From assembly GCA_003439945.1 (NCBI GenBank), contig QVRM01002195.1, positions 62,001-126,000 on the forward strand: a DNA stretch of 64,000 nt, given 5' to 3'. Made by a program: the position numbers and the translations under genes. The notes below the pieces were generated by a model. That model was not told where the DNA came from. It saw only the letters and a list, made by a program, of their open reading frames with translations, and did no database searches. Shown piece by piece: positions 22,401-34,413 of the stretch. This DNA comes from Dermanyssus gallinae (Eukaryota; Arthropoda; Arachnida; Mesostigmata; Dermanyssidae). Within the stretch, counting starts at the first letter, position 1; each line of letters opens with the position of its first letter.

Positions 22401-24830
22401 TTCGTAAGCGGGCTCGTTGCTTGTTGAGTGGCTAAATGGACGCATGCAAGTCCAAACTGTATCCGCGGATTTGGCGATTGGACATGTTCTCCTTTCAGGA
22501 GTATCCATACCGGAAACAATGCATATATGACCATGACAAATTGTGGCACACATTCCCATGTTGTGTGATAATAAAGGCGATCGTATGTTATGTTATTTGT
22601 ATATCTGAAAAGTGTACCCTCTCTTATAGAAATCATATCATAAAATGCCCTAATAAGCAAGTTGCGCAGTAATGCGTAAATCTGCCCTGGCATCCCATGT
22701 GGCCGGCCTACGTTTTTAAGTAGTCATTCTCAGTGATATATTACGATCCATACGAGCCCGTTAGAGATATGTTGTACGCGTAAAACATAGTGGCAGTAGA
22801 CTCATCGTTACTTACCGGCTGATAGGTATAGTGCAACAGAACACCGACCTCTTCTTCCGCTCTTTAGCTTGACATAGCTGAATGTCTGGATGAACATTGG
22901 AAACATAACCTCAGCGGTTCTATCCGCGTTATGTCTACAGAGGTAGTAGCCCACGTCTCTAATGTCCTAAATCTCGAGTTTGATCTCGACGCAACACGTA
23001 ATAGGCAGAGAACCCACTGAAGTAATTTGTTCAGTCATAAGAAACGGGGGAAACAACGGTCCCCGAAATAACAGTTTACACCCTCCAAGAAGTGATTTCC
23101 CGCGTACGTTTTAATAAATGTAATGACCTGGTAGAGTACCAATCCGTTTTTATAACCCCCAATAGCCCCCCCCCACTAGCATAGAATGCCATAACTATGC
23201 TATATCCGTCACATCTGCTCAAAACACTTGACAAATCACCAACCGGTCAGTATTTGTTTAACGACGAACCGCAGATGGCTGCTGATCACGCTGGATAATT
23301 TAGAGGAAGCTATCGATGTAACGACCTTCGTAATGATCGTCGTCACCATATGCCACACTTGATAGAAAGCGATTGCATAGAGTAGCGAAAAAAAAGCAAC
23401 TAAAAACAAATGAGGAGGATAAATTCGCGGCATCTGAAAGAAACACTAGCTCTACTATCCAGGTGTGAGGGTTGCTCGAGATAAGCGTTATATTATCTAA
23501 ATTTCCTACGCGCACTGAACGGGTAGGTACATGTACTGGATACAGCACCGTCGGTTAACCGACGAACGTATCGAAGCGGCTCAACCATGCGCGGATAATA
23601 TTAGGCAACGACAACAAGCAAAGTAAACACGATCACAGCAAGACAAACAACACAGTTAAATGTCGTTAATGGAGCAACGCGTGCGTTTATGTGTCTGGTT
23701 AGATAGAATTCGCTGCATATCGGCCATTAAAATAGGCAGTTGCCGCCTGAACAATATTTTGGCCCATTATAATGCTGGGGCGATATGTTATGTTTAAGGC
23801 GCACGACGGCCAGCAAGATTATGCTTGTTGTAAGGTTCGGCGACGGAATCCACTAGCATACATTTATTTGGCAACAAGTTTTACATTTTGCGCGTGACGC
23901 CATGATACGTGGTGTGCCCTTCGATCCTAGCAGTGGAACGGGGAACCGGAAGGCCTTTGACAGTCGAAGTGGTCTCAGGATATTATGCGTCAAAGCCCGA
24001 TGGTGGCCTGAAAAGTCTTTAACTACATCACGTTAAAAATATATTCGTTGTTCAGACAAAAGAAGGGGGCTTGAGGTTTTCTCTCAAAAAAAAGAAGGGG
24101 GCTTGAAGCTTGCTCTAAAAACGGTAACTTTTAAAGAGCAGGTGTCTGAATGGGAGACTAAGATGGCAGAAATTGACCTACTGTTTTATGAAACCCAGAC
24201 AATGACGCCTAGTTTGAGATCTACAACCGGTAGACGTGGTTAGACTGCTAAACACGGTCTTGATAGTGATAGTCTACCGGGGTCTATCAATTGCTACGCT
24301 TTGCATTATATTATTGACTAATAAAAAAACAATATATATATAGAGAGATAGAGATATTTTTTTCTATCCAACGAGATAACCGGAGTAATAAAACAAGTTG
24401 ACAATCATATGTTTTATATCAAGATATTGTACGACACTTTGCTTATATATATATATATATATATATAGACGCACGAAACAAATAAAACAAGCAACAGAGA
24501 CAGTTCTGTGTGCACTAAACGTTTTGGCTAGCTCACCACTCGATTTGGATAATCTATACAGACACCCTACCAGAACCACCGTCCTAATCCGTCGTAATAT
24601 CAGAGTTTGACTACAGGAAAGCTGCTGCTGCTGTGGCGGTTTTCCTTGTCATGTTTATTAGAGGCTACAATATGCGTATCAGCGAGTGTTGGCGAATGGA
24701 AGAAAAACGACAGACTAGCTGGTGGAACGGCTTCTTTGAACGACTATTTGTTGTACAGTTTTTGTTTAGGATTTATACCGACAACGATGCCAGAAACAAC
24801 TTTGGCAGCAGAAGTGCGTAGTAGGCCTCA
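22400..24830. other. Unassigned spacer
   Basis: No supported gene. Includes a short (AT)n tract at 24443-24468 and a doubled AAGAAGGGGGCTTGA motif (about 24060 and 24094). Frames up to 98 codons have no recognisable content. Confidence 0.45.
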
Positions 24831-24840
24831 GCAGCAGCAA

Positions 24841-24990
24841 CAACAGAAACAGCAATAGCAAAAACAAGAACAACAGAAACAGCAATAGCAACAACAAGAA
24901 CGACAGAAACAGCAATAGCAACAACAAGAACAACAGAAACAGCAATAGCAACAACAAGAACAACAGAAACAGCAATAGCAACAACAACAA
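24841..24990. repeat. 30-bp minisatellite, five units
   Basis: Five head-to-tail 30-base units (24841, 24871, 24901, 24931, 24961), each a CAACAGAAACAGCAATAGCA core plus a CAA-rich decamer, with very few substitutions. The unit contains TAG in the Gln-rich frame, so it is not coding there. Confidence 0.9.
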
Positions 24991-25031
24991 CGACAAGAAC
25001 AAAGTATATCCTACTGACAGCCCTCCTTGTT

Positions 25032-25036
<5 letters not shown>

Positions 25037-25071
<35 letters not shown>
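25037..25071. repeat. (TC)n microsatellite
   Basis: About 17 TC dinucleotides. Confidence 0.9.
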
Positions 25072-25074
<3 letters not shown>

Positions 25075-25890
25075 TCTGTTACGTCTTTTCGGACGACAGC
25101 CGTGAGCGCCTATTGACGCATAGAAACAATCAATCAGCTGATTCGCTTTGTTTGCCTCTTCCCAGTGGTTAGCGGCTGCGGCGGTGATGTCTGCGACCAA
25201 GCGGTAAAATGCAACCCGCAAGACCGTTTTGCAACGTTGAAGTATAGGCGCGTTCGGATCGCGCCGCCGGCTCAGCCATTACGCGGCGGTGTTGTTGTGA
25301 TGACAATTGTGGTGGTTGGTATTTGGCCAATAACAAATGGCTGATTGTGAAGGCTGCCGCGGTACTGTTATTGATGGTTGATCCATTCATTAATATTATT
25401 AGCATCTGGTCTGGTCGGATCTAGCTGGTGTTTGTTGGCTGAGTCGACATCGAATGTCGAGCCGGGGTGTCGATGTTTATGATCGGAGATCTCTAGCTAG
25501 AAGCCCTTTAGGAGGAGGTGGTGGAGATAGCGCAAAGTGTGTTGTTGTTGTTTATTTGTTTGCTATCTCTGCATATCAGTAGCAGCAGCATCTTCAGCAC
25601 CTGTAAGGCTAACGTCTGTGACGATTGTGAACAATGCTCTACGGTGTGCTGCAAATGTGTTGTGGCGAAAACCTGTAATCTCGGAAGACGCTGCCGCCGC
25701 TCTGCTGTTGTTGATGTTTTTTTGTTTGTAAACATTGGCTAGGCAAAGCCGGCACTTAGAGCTACGACAGTGCGGCCGATTCTGCATAGAGATAGTCTAA
25801 CTAAGCGGCAACTTGAGGAATGGGTGAAAAAGAACGTCATTAAACGATAGCTGAACAACGACTGTAATGAGCTGGGTTGAATAACCGGCT
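25072..25890. other. Unassigned low-complexity spacer
   Basis: GC-moderate DNA with scattered GTT and CAG triplets. The frames of 60-80 codons overlap on both strands and look like chance. Confidence 0.4.
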
Positions 25891-26172
25891 GCGACGACGA
25901 CAACAACAACAACAACAATTCCAGCAACAACAACAACAACAACAACAACAACGACGACGACAATAACAGCGGCGACAATAACAACACCACTATCATCAAA
26001 GATAACGTCATCGACTGTCAAACGGCGACATTAACGGCCGTTTATTTGTGTCGTTCGATATTCGGTCTGGCGAGGAGTGTTCGGCAACAGCGACAGCAAT
26101 AGCAGCAACAGCAACTACTACTACAACAACAAAAACAGCAACAACAACAACAACAACAAAACAGCAACAAAG
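25891..26172. repeat. CAA/CGA triplet-rich tracts
   Basis: Two (CAA)n-rich tracts (25893-25990 and 26090-26170) separated by unique sequence. They are complementary in sense to the GTT tract at 18898-19235. Confidence 0.85.
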
Positions 26173-26925
26173 ATCCCAGAATCCCTGCATTTTCTGACGA
26201 GAACCCAGCGCGCGTCTTCGGCGCATAAGCGCGGCCGGTGAAACCTACCCGTTGGAACTTGCCGACACACAATTAATGAATTGATTGATTCATTGATTGA
26301 AAGTGCCACCCACCGAAGACAGTGCCGAGGGATTTGTGTGTGTGTATTTGTCACTGTTGGCCTTCTGTCTATCTGTCGGTCTGTCGCAGTGTGGGCTCTT
26401 CACTTCGCCGGCTAACGCGTCATTAGGCACTCTATTGTCTCTACGGCGGTGTGGTCAATTTATTGTTGTCATCCATTCCCCAGCAACAGCAGCAGCAGCA
26501 GCGGCGAAAGCGGGCAAATCTGATGACAACAGAAACTGCCTCACCACTACCCCATCACCCGCCACCATGGGTGACTCGAATCCATCTAACATCAGTTATT
26601 GTGCATGTACAATACCACCACCACCACCTCCGCCATATGTGTGACTTCGAGCGTATGTGGTTGCTGTGCCCATCGAGACGCGACGAGCAATCGAGACTCA
26701 AACGAACCGAGGCATTTGAACAATATTAGAGTAGTAGACTAACCACATAAACTAACCACTCTCTAAGCGGGTTCTGCGTCCACTGTCCTTAGTTTGCTCT
26801 CGAATTGCGGCGGATGGGCGAATGACTAGCCGGATCACCACGACTGTCACCGTCAATTAAGTAGTTCGCAGAGTTATCATAGCGCACGCGCAGCTAGCTT
26901 GTTCCGCTTCTGAACTTTTGATTGA
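26173..26925. other. Spacer upstream of METTL3
   Basis: Contains (CAG)n at 26480-26505 and CCA repeats near 26610-26635. No gene recognised. Confidence 0.4.
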
Positions 26926-27039
26926 CATCGAGTACCTTCAACAAAATCGAGTACCTTCGACAAAATCGAAAACCTTCAACGAAATCGAGGATCTTCAACG
27001 AAATCGAGGATCTTCAACGAAATCGTGCACTTTCAACGA
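26926..27039. repeat. 19-bp tandem array, six units, upstream of METTL3
   Basis: Six contiguous 19-base units with consensus AATCGAGGATCTTCAACGA, at 26926, 26945, 26964, 26983, 27002 and 27021. Units 4 and 5 are identical; the outer units differ at up to six positions. The array ends 202 bases before the METTL3 start codon, so it lies in or next to the promoter. 19 is not a multiple of three, so it is unlikely to be coding. Confidence 0.9.
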
Positions 27040-27241
27040 GCTCCTAAGCCACAGCGTTCGTTCGGAGCGCTCCGGACTGACCGGCAGGGCCTCAGAGCGG
27101 CAACCCTAGACCGTAATCGAGTGATTGCGTAGTTCCTGTCAGAAAAGAGCGCGAGGAACATATTCTGTCTCTCTCTCTCTCTCTCTCTGCCAGAGAGGAC
27201 CATCTTGACTGTGCTTTGCAGGACTTTGAGGTTGCTCTGCA
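27040..27241 (+). promoter_or_regulatory. METTL3: Probable METTL3 promoter / 5' UTR
   Basis: The stretch just before the METTL3 ATG contains a (TC)n run at about 27165-27188, of the kind bound by GAGA-type factors in insects. No TATA box is obvious. The transcription start is not determinable here. Confidence 0.4.
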
Positions 27242-27353
27242 ATGGACAACAACAGCGACACATGGAAAGACATCCGCGCGCTAAAGTCACGCCAAAGCAG
27301 CTTTCGGGAAAAGCTGCTCAAGCGCAAAAAGGAACGCGAGGAAATTGTTTTAG
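27242..27353 (+). CDS. METTL3: METTL3 exon 1 (leader helix)
   Basis: Encodes 37 codons beginning [16 protein letters not shown] and the basic KRKKEREE segment, matching the SDTWxxI opening of human METTL3. It ends with one base of a split Gly codon at TTTTAG|GTGAGAT. Its ATG is the only one consistent with that family start. No frame of 60 codons or more covers it, so it is easily overlooked. Confidence 0.88.
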
Positions 27354-29376
27354 GTGAGATCAGATTCCAGGTGCTTGTGGCCTCTTTTGGTTAGCGAGGC
27401 CAACATATATGTGGACAAGAATGCTCTAACTGAGGACGTACTACAATATCTAATGCCGGCAGCTCTTAAGAGTAAATGCTAAGTCTGCTGGAAGAGAGTT
27501 GAAGTTTAAATTTGAGTTAATTTGTAACCATTTATATTGAAAGTACACGTTAAACTTAAATAATGTGTTGACATTGTGATATTGTAACAGTGATCTCAGT
27601 GGTGACCATCGGGTCGCAGTTATACTTATTCATGTTTTAGTTATTTACTATTATATCCTCGTTTTATTATATCTTGCTTTGTTGTTTCACATAAAGTTCT
27701 TATCTTATTATAATTATGTGCCCGGTTCCTTAAGGTTCCTATATTCTGTCTGGCTTCTATACTTCCTGGCGCGGTCATATTTCTGGAGGAACGGGAAGAG
27801 GGGTGCAGTTCATTGACCATTCGTATTAGCCACATTTTTGTTAGAAATATTTATGGTGATCAAGGGAACCTTCCACGATCTTTGCCACCTGGTTATGCGG
27901 CCAATAAGGAATACTACCGCAACATTTTAAGAAGATTGCGCGAACATGTCCGACATAAGAGGCCTGAATTCTGGGCATATAACTCATTGATCCTCCACCA
28001 CGACACTGCACCGGCGCGCACATCGCTACTGATTTCGGTTTGATGTAAGATTCAATTTCTATATTTACACAACCCCTTTATTTGCTGGATTTGGCTCCGT
28101 GTGACTTTTCCTGTTCTCACGGGTGAAACCAAGATTGAAGGGGCAATGTTTCGAGACTACGAAGGAGATTTAAAAAATACAAAGGCAACCCAACTCGATT
28201 TCGGAAAACGCTTTTAAAAAATGTTTCGAAGAGTAGGAAAAAACGCGGCACACGTGCATTGTAGCGGATAGGAACTATTTTGAAACACTTTAGAAGATTA
28301 AATAGTTTCACAACGTTGTTGTATCACAACGTTTAGATCCGATCTCGTATATATGCATATATACAGAGTGTCCAACAGGAGCAAAAACATTGAATTCCTA
28401 TAAATGAAATAAAATATTTTTATGAATAAAATATTTGTTTAATTTTTTTTAGATTTTCCGTAAGGCTAATGCCCGTGTACGGTTTTTCATGTAATGGCTA
28501 ATTTTTATTGTCTAAATTGGAAACCATGCAAACCAATTTAAGAGTAGCCGGTCTGGGTCTCGAACCCAGCCCTCCCAAATGCAAGGCAAAGGCTTTGCCA
28601 CTAAGCCATCTTGCTCGGTATTACCGCAATTTTTATTTAATGCTCATTCCAAAAGTAGACATTTAGTAATTATGTATGGAGCAACACGTCTGGAAATTCC
28701 CTTCTCGATTTTGCTGACACGTTTGTGTTTTTAACAAAATTTTAGAAGTTAGTTTGTTCTTGTTGTGGCTGGGCTTCGATGACCGCGTCTAATGTGTTTC
28801 TTCAAGGACTGCGTAATCGCTTGTTTGTTGGCATGAACTTTTGACTTTAAAAAGAGACAGCAAGAGAAGCCCAAAGCCGTCAAATTGCACGCACTAGGAG
28901 GTCAATTCTTGTCGTCCAAACGGGATATTACACTCAAGAAATACCTCGTGCAATAATGCAATTTTGTCATTTGGTGTTTCACAAGTAGCACCGTACCTTT
29001 CGGAACATTTTGAAACACATGTCGCTGAAATCCGTATCATTAAATTGAGGGACAAAAACTGGGGTGTCATGCTCCGATACCCCTCGCCATTCATTGCTCA
29101 TGCGTTCCCGACAACAACGTCTTCGAACAAATTGGTCCAATGATCCCTGCAGCCCAAATTCTTCAGTAGACAGTGACACGTTTGGGTTCCATTTTTTTCC
29201 GACTATGTGTGTGTGGGTTTTGTCGACCTTGGTTGTTACGAGGCTATCAACATGAAAATGGGCCTCATCGCTAACAATGATTTTGTCGGAGAACTCGCCG
29301 TTCACTTGTTGTTTAATTACAATAATCCGTTGTTGGGTCGAATAGCAATACAATTTAGCAATTGTTGGGACATCTT

Positions 29377-29453
<77 letters not shown>

Positions 29454-31277
29454 TAAAGGGATGTGTAGAAGAATGGTAAATCAACTAGCACTGTGAGAGT
29501 CGTGCGACATCAGTTGCACTCAAATTAAAAGGCGGCCATCAGGTCAGGCCCATTTAACCATATATATATTTTTTAACAAGGTAATTTATTTAATATCCAC
29601 ACAATTACAACGGTATGTTGTTTCATACAGTTACAAATATTTGCAAGGAGTCTATAGTAATTTAAACCTACTACAGTTACCATTGTATTGGTAAAAAGTT
29701 GCAGCCGGAATGAAATTACTTGTGTTTACCTCTATGCGAGAGTCAATTTAGGAAGACTAGTGTACCGATTATTGACGGGGTAATCGGTGTGACTTTAAAT
29801 TCTCCTTGAAGTTATTTAAGGATTTCAAACAACGCAAGCTAACCGGAAGGGTGTTCCACTCTCTGACATCTTGCACACCAAAAGCTTGGCTGCCCTTGCT
29901 GCTGTGATGCATGCGGATTTTCAGTGTGACCGTGTTAAATGCCCTGGTCTCTCCCGTCCCTCCAAGGCGATCAAGTTCTAGTATCTTCGGCCCAATCTCG
30001 TGGATACTCTTAAAAATCACTATCAAGATTAAATAGCGCATGGTATTTTCTATATCTAATATATTGTGTTGTTTTCTCTCTCGACTGGCCGATCCCCGAA
30101 ACATACCGAAACAACCCTTGTGCCACACTCAGTCGCTCCGCCCAACCCTTACTGCAGGCAGTCCAGAATGTCGTTACCCTGTCCGAAGACCACCACTTGA
30201 GTTTTCTTTGCATTGATAGCAATACGGTTTGCTGCACACCAAGCAGCAAACCGTTCCATATTCCTAACGAAGAGTTGATGTGAAGAGGCTTAGCCCCTGC
30301 CTTTGGTGTACTGCACTCTGACATCCGTAGACTATCAGAGCAAACATGGAATGAGTGTCACGGAGGTGACAGCCAGAAGGATGCTTCATCGCGGCTCGGT
30401 TTCGTTGTTTAAACAGTAGGTGTTTTTGAGGAGCTTGTTTTGTCCACCGGATAAGGGTTGAATATGTTTAGAAGGAGCTTTTATAGAAACTAGAAAGATA
30501 AAGTTTTGGATGATCTGCATATTCAACATATTTAACATTGGAAATCAAATATTTGGGTATATTCAAACTGAAAATATTTTCCAGGGGGTATAGACGCTTT
30601 CCCCTGAGAAACGAGGTGTGCTTGACTGAGTTGGCTACCAAGTTTAATTTCAAACGAGTGTATACTTATGTATGCCGTTATCTATTCCAGAGGGTGGCCG
30701 TGTATACCTGGATATAAAACAAAGCAAAGAGAAGTGAGGCACTTTTCGAAGACGAAGTCTTGATCAAAGTGAAACGTAATATGGGCTATTAAAAACGTAG
30801 TCTCGATCTGGGTCATTTTTATAAATTTGATACACGTCGACTATGATGAGAGTGGAGCCATAAGGCTAAGACCCTTTAGAGAATGTCGCACTGTATGGAG
30901 CAATGCCATTTCGACATTTTCCTTTGTGCCTACTAGTCTGAAAAAAAATTAGTTACTGACCCAACGTTATGTAGGATTGGAAGATAAGGCCCTGCAACTT
31001 CTCAAGAGAAAGTGTAAACGATTTGAAGAATAACAGAGTGATATTTTTAAGTGGGAATAATGTTTGTCATGTGCCTAATTAATATAGATCTTGATGAATC
31101 AGCTCGTATGAATAAATGGGCGTAAGTATCATCGTCACGAGAATTAGCTGCTATTTCAGTTATATAGGATACGACAGCTCCATGGGAATACTTTTAAAAG
31201 AAACATACCGACATAGATGCCGCCGAAACGATAAAGCACCCTTGAATTTATATACCGCCGAAACGGAAAGACCTTTG

Positions 31278-31338
<61 letters not shown>

Positions 31339-32578
31339 TATATACATATGCATATATATATATATATATATATATGCATATATATACATATGCATATATA
31401 TATATATATATATATATACATATGCATATATATAGAGAGACTGAATTTTAGATTGCCATTGTTAAGCCTCGACTAAGCTTGGATTTTGAAGCGTGTCAGT
31501 TATAGAGAACTTGACGAGTAATTATCTCCGATCGCTCGATGATGTCAGGCCCCAACCAGCCGATGCGTTGAGGATAGCCGGAATGTCAGAGGAAGCAAAA
31601 TATAACGGAGGTGACGTGGAAGGAACATTCCAGCACAAGCCTTGCATGGCCGTTTTGGAGGAGCACGTGAGAAAGGAGGCAACGAATCGTAATGCGACGT
31701 TGCCATGATAAACGACCGGCCGTTCGGCTTGAAATCCGCTCGCAGTCATTATGATCTCACTAATATGCGTTCGCATTTTTGCATTTTTTAAAAGGGCGGA
31801 CTTGTTAATTTAGCGCGCTAGTTCCAGTTGTAGTGGTGATAGTAGTTCACTGAATAGCCCACAAACGCAACTGCTAACGGACTACGGTGGCTGCGTTCAG
31901 CAATACCTATACCGCATTGGTAAAACGGATTTCCCTTATGCTGTATGTACAACTCAGGAAAGGCTGCCAATGTAAAGCACTATTACGAACGTTGCGTCTT
32001 TGTCAATACTGAGAGAAAGAGAGAGAGAGAGAGAGCTAAGTTCTTGTAATGGTACTCCACATGTATATATATATATATATATATGATTGATTGTTCGCTT
32101 GACATGTATAGCTAGATACACATGTCACCCTTTTATATCAGGGGCATTTAGAAATCCGCTCGCATTCATTATGATCTCACTAATATGCGTTCGCATTTTT
32201 GCATTTTTTAAAAGAGCGGACTTGTTAATTTAGCGCGCTAGTTCCAGTTGTAGTGGTGATAGTAGTTCACTGAATAGCCCACAAACGCAACTGCTAACGG
32301 ACTACGGTGGCTGCGTTCAGCAATACCTATACCGCATTGGTAAAACGGATTTCCCTTATGCTGTATGTACAACTCAGGAAAGGCTGCCAATGTAAAGCAC
32401 TATTACGAACGTTGCGTCTTTGTCAATACTGAGAGAAAGAGAGAGAGAGCTAAGTTCTTGTAATGGTACTCCACATGTATATATATATATATATATATAT
32501 ATATGATTGATTGTTCGCTTGACATGTATAGCTAGATACACATGTCACCCTTTTATATCAGGGGCATTTAGAGCGGCA

Positions 32579-32617
<39 letters not shown>

Positions 32618-32688
32618 TGATTGTTCGCTTGACATGTATAGCTAGATACACATGTCACCCTTTTATATCAGGGGCATTTAGAGCGGCA

Positions 32689-32725
<37 letters not shown>

Positions 32726-34375
32726 CATATATATATAGATATATATATATATATCTATATATATACATACATATATAGGGTGATCCAGGACTATTTCGAG
32801 AGCGATATAAGGAATTGTATGGCTCGTTAGAGCAAATATTTCTTCCAATGGAACATGTCTCTAAGAAGTCTTGTTTCGAAGTTAGAGTACAATTACTACA
32901 ATTTGTGACACTGGTGTTTTTGCCCGACATAGGAGCACAAAATGTACAATTGCGAGACAACCAGTCCTCCTATACAGAAACTAAGCATACCATCGTGTTC
33001 GTGAAAATTCTGCTTCTTCTGAAGAACATATAACGCCGGCCAGAAGACGCGACATGATCGTTTTGAACAGAATTCGCAAACATTAAGTTATTTAATTTGT
33101 TTTCAGACCGAATACTGCGAAATCATTACCTTACGACGACTCAGAGCGCTAAAAACGAACACATTCGCATTTCATGACGATCATTTTGGTACCAAAAATA
33201 TATCAATGCGAGCCGTGGTTGCGAAGTAATAACGACTTTTCGGCGGGCATGTCCAGATTAAGTGCATGCATAAATGCCACACAGTCATTTATGCATGAAC
33301 TTTATTTCGACATGCCCGCCGAAAAATCGTAATTATTCCGCAACTACGACTTGCATTGACATAGATTTGGTACCAAAATGATCGCCTGAAGTTGCCTGAA
33401 TATGTAAGTGTTGACCGCTGTGAATGGTCGTAGGGTTATGATTTTGAGGTATTGGACGTGAAGGCGAATAAAAGAGCTAAATTTTTGCGAATTTTGTTCC
33501 AAACGACCATGTTGCATCGTCTGACCGGAATTATATGTTCTTCAGAAGAAGCAGAATTTTCACGAACACGACGATGTGCTTAGTTTTTGTTTAAGATAAC
33601 TAGTTGTCTCGCAATTGCACATTTTGTGCTCCTATGTAGGGCAAAAAACACCAGTGTCACTGTAGTACTTTAACTCTCACTCCGAAGCAAGACTTCTCAG
33701 AGACCATGTTTCATTGGAAAACAATATTTGCTTTCATTGGCTCTACAATTCCTTTTATCGCTCTGGAAATAGTCGTGGACCACCCTGTGTATTTGTGTAC
33801 GGGAATCGTGATGTACATGCGTCACTACAGCCAGTGACTAGTGTGGGACTCACAAACCCACTAAAACCCGCCTCCCCCCCACCCCCAAGGAACGGTAACT
33901 GCTCGGCATCGCTTCGTATCCATGGGAGTGGTCAGTTTGCCTCTCCTCCCTACTCCGGCCTTCCTACAGTCGCCCTGGCCCGCTTTGCGCCCCGGTGCGG
34001 GGGGCGGCGACTTGAAGAAGGCCGTTGACACCTTCCGCAGCCCGGACCACCCTGTATATATATCGCTCTCGAAATAGTCTCGGACCACCCAGTGTATATA
34101 TATATATCGCTCTCGAAATAGTCTTGGAGCACCCTGTGTATATATATATATATATATGGCGCCGTCGCTATTCGCTTGGGGTAACGGGCAGGCCAACTTT
34201 GCTGTTGCGTTATAATTAGCCAGGTGGAATTGACGTCTTACAATTAAATTAGCCTTATTACTGGAAAACGGCATCATTACGCTAATCAGACAAGCTCTCG
34301 TCATCCGGTGGTGCGTTCGAAAGCTGTACTAGTAGGATTGCCGTGTGGTAGTAGTATACGCTGCGTAATAACGCG

Positions 34376-34413
<38 letters not shown>

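Noticed and set aside
24766..25221. 151-codon minus-strand Leu-rich frame
   Set aside because: It is produced by the 30-bp minisatellite and the TC repeat.
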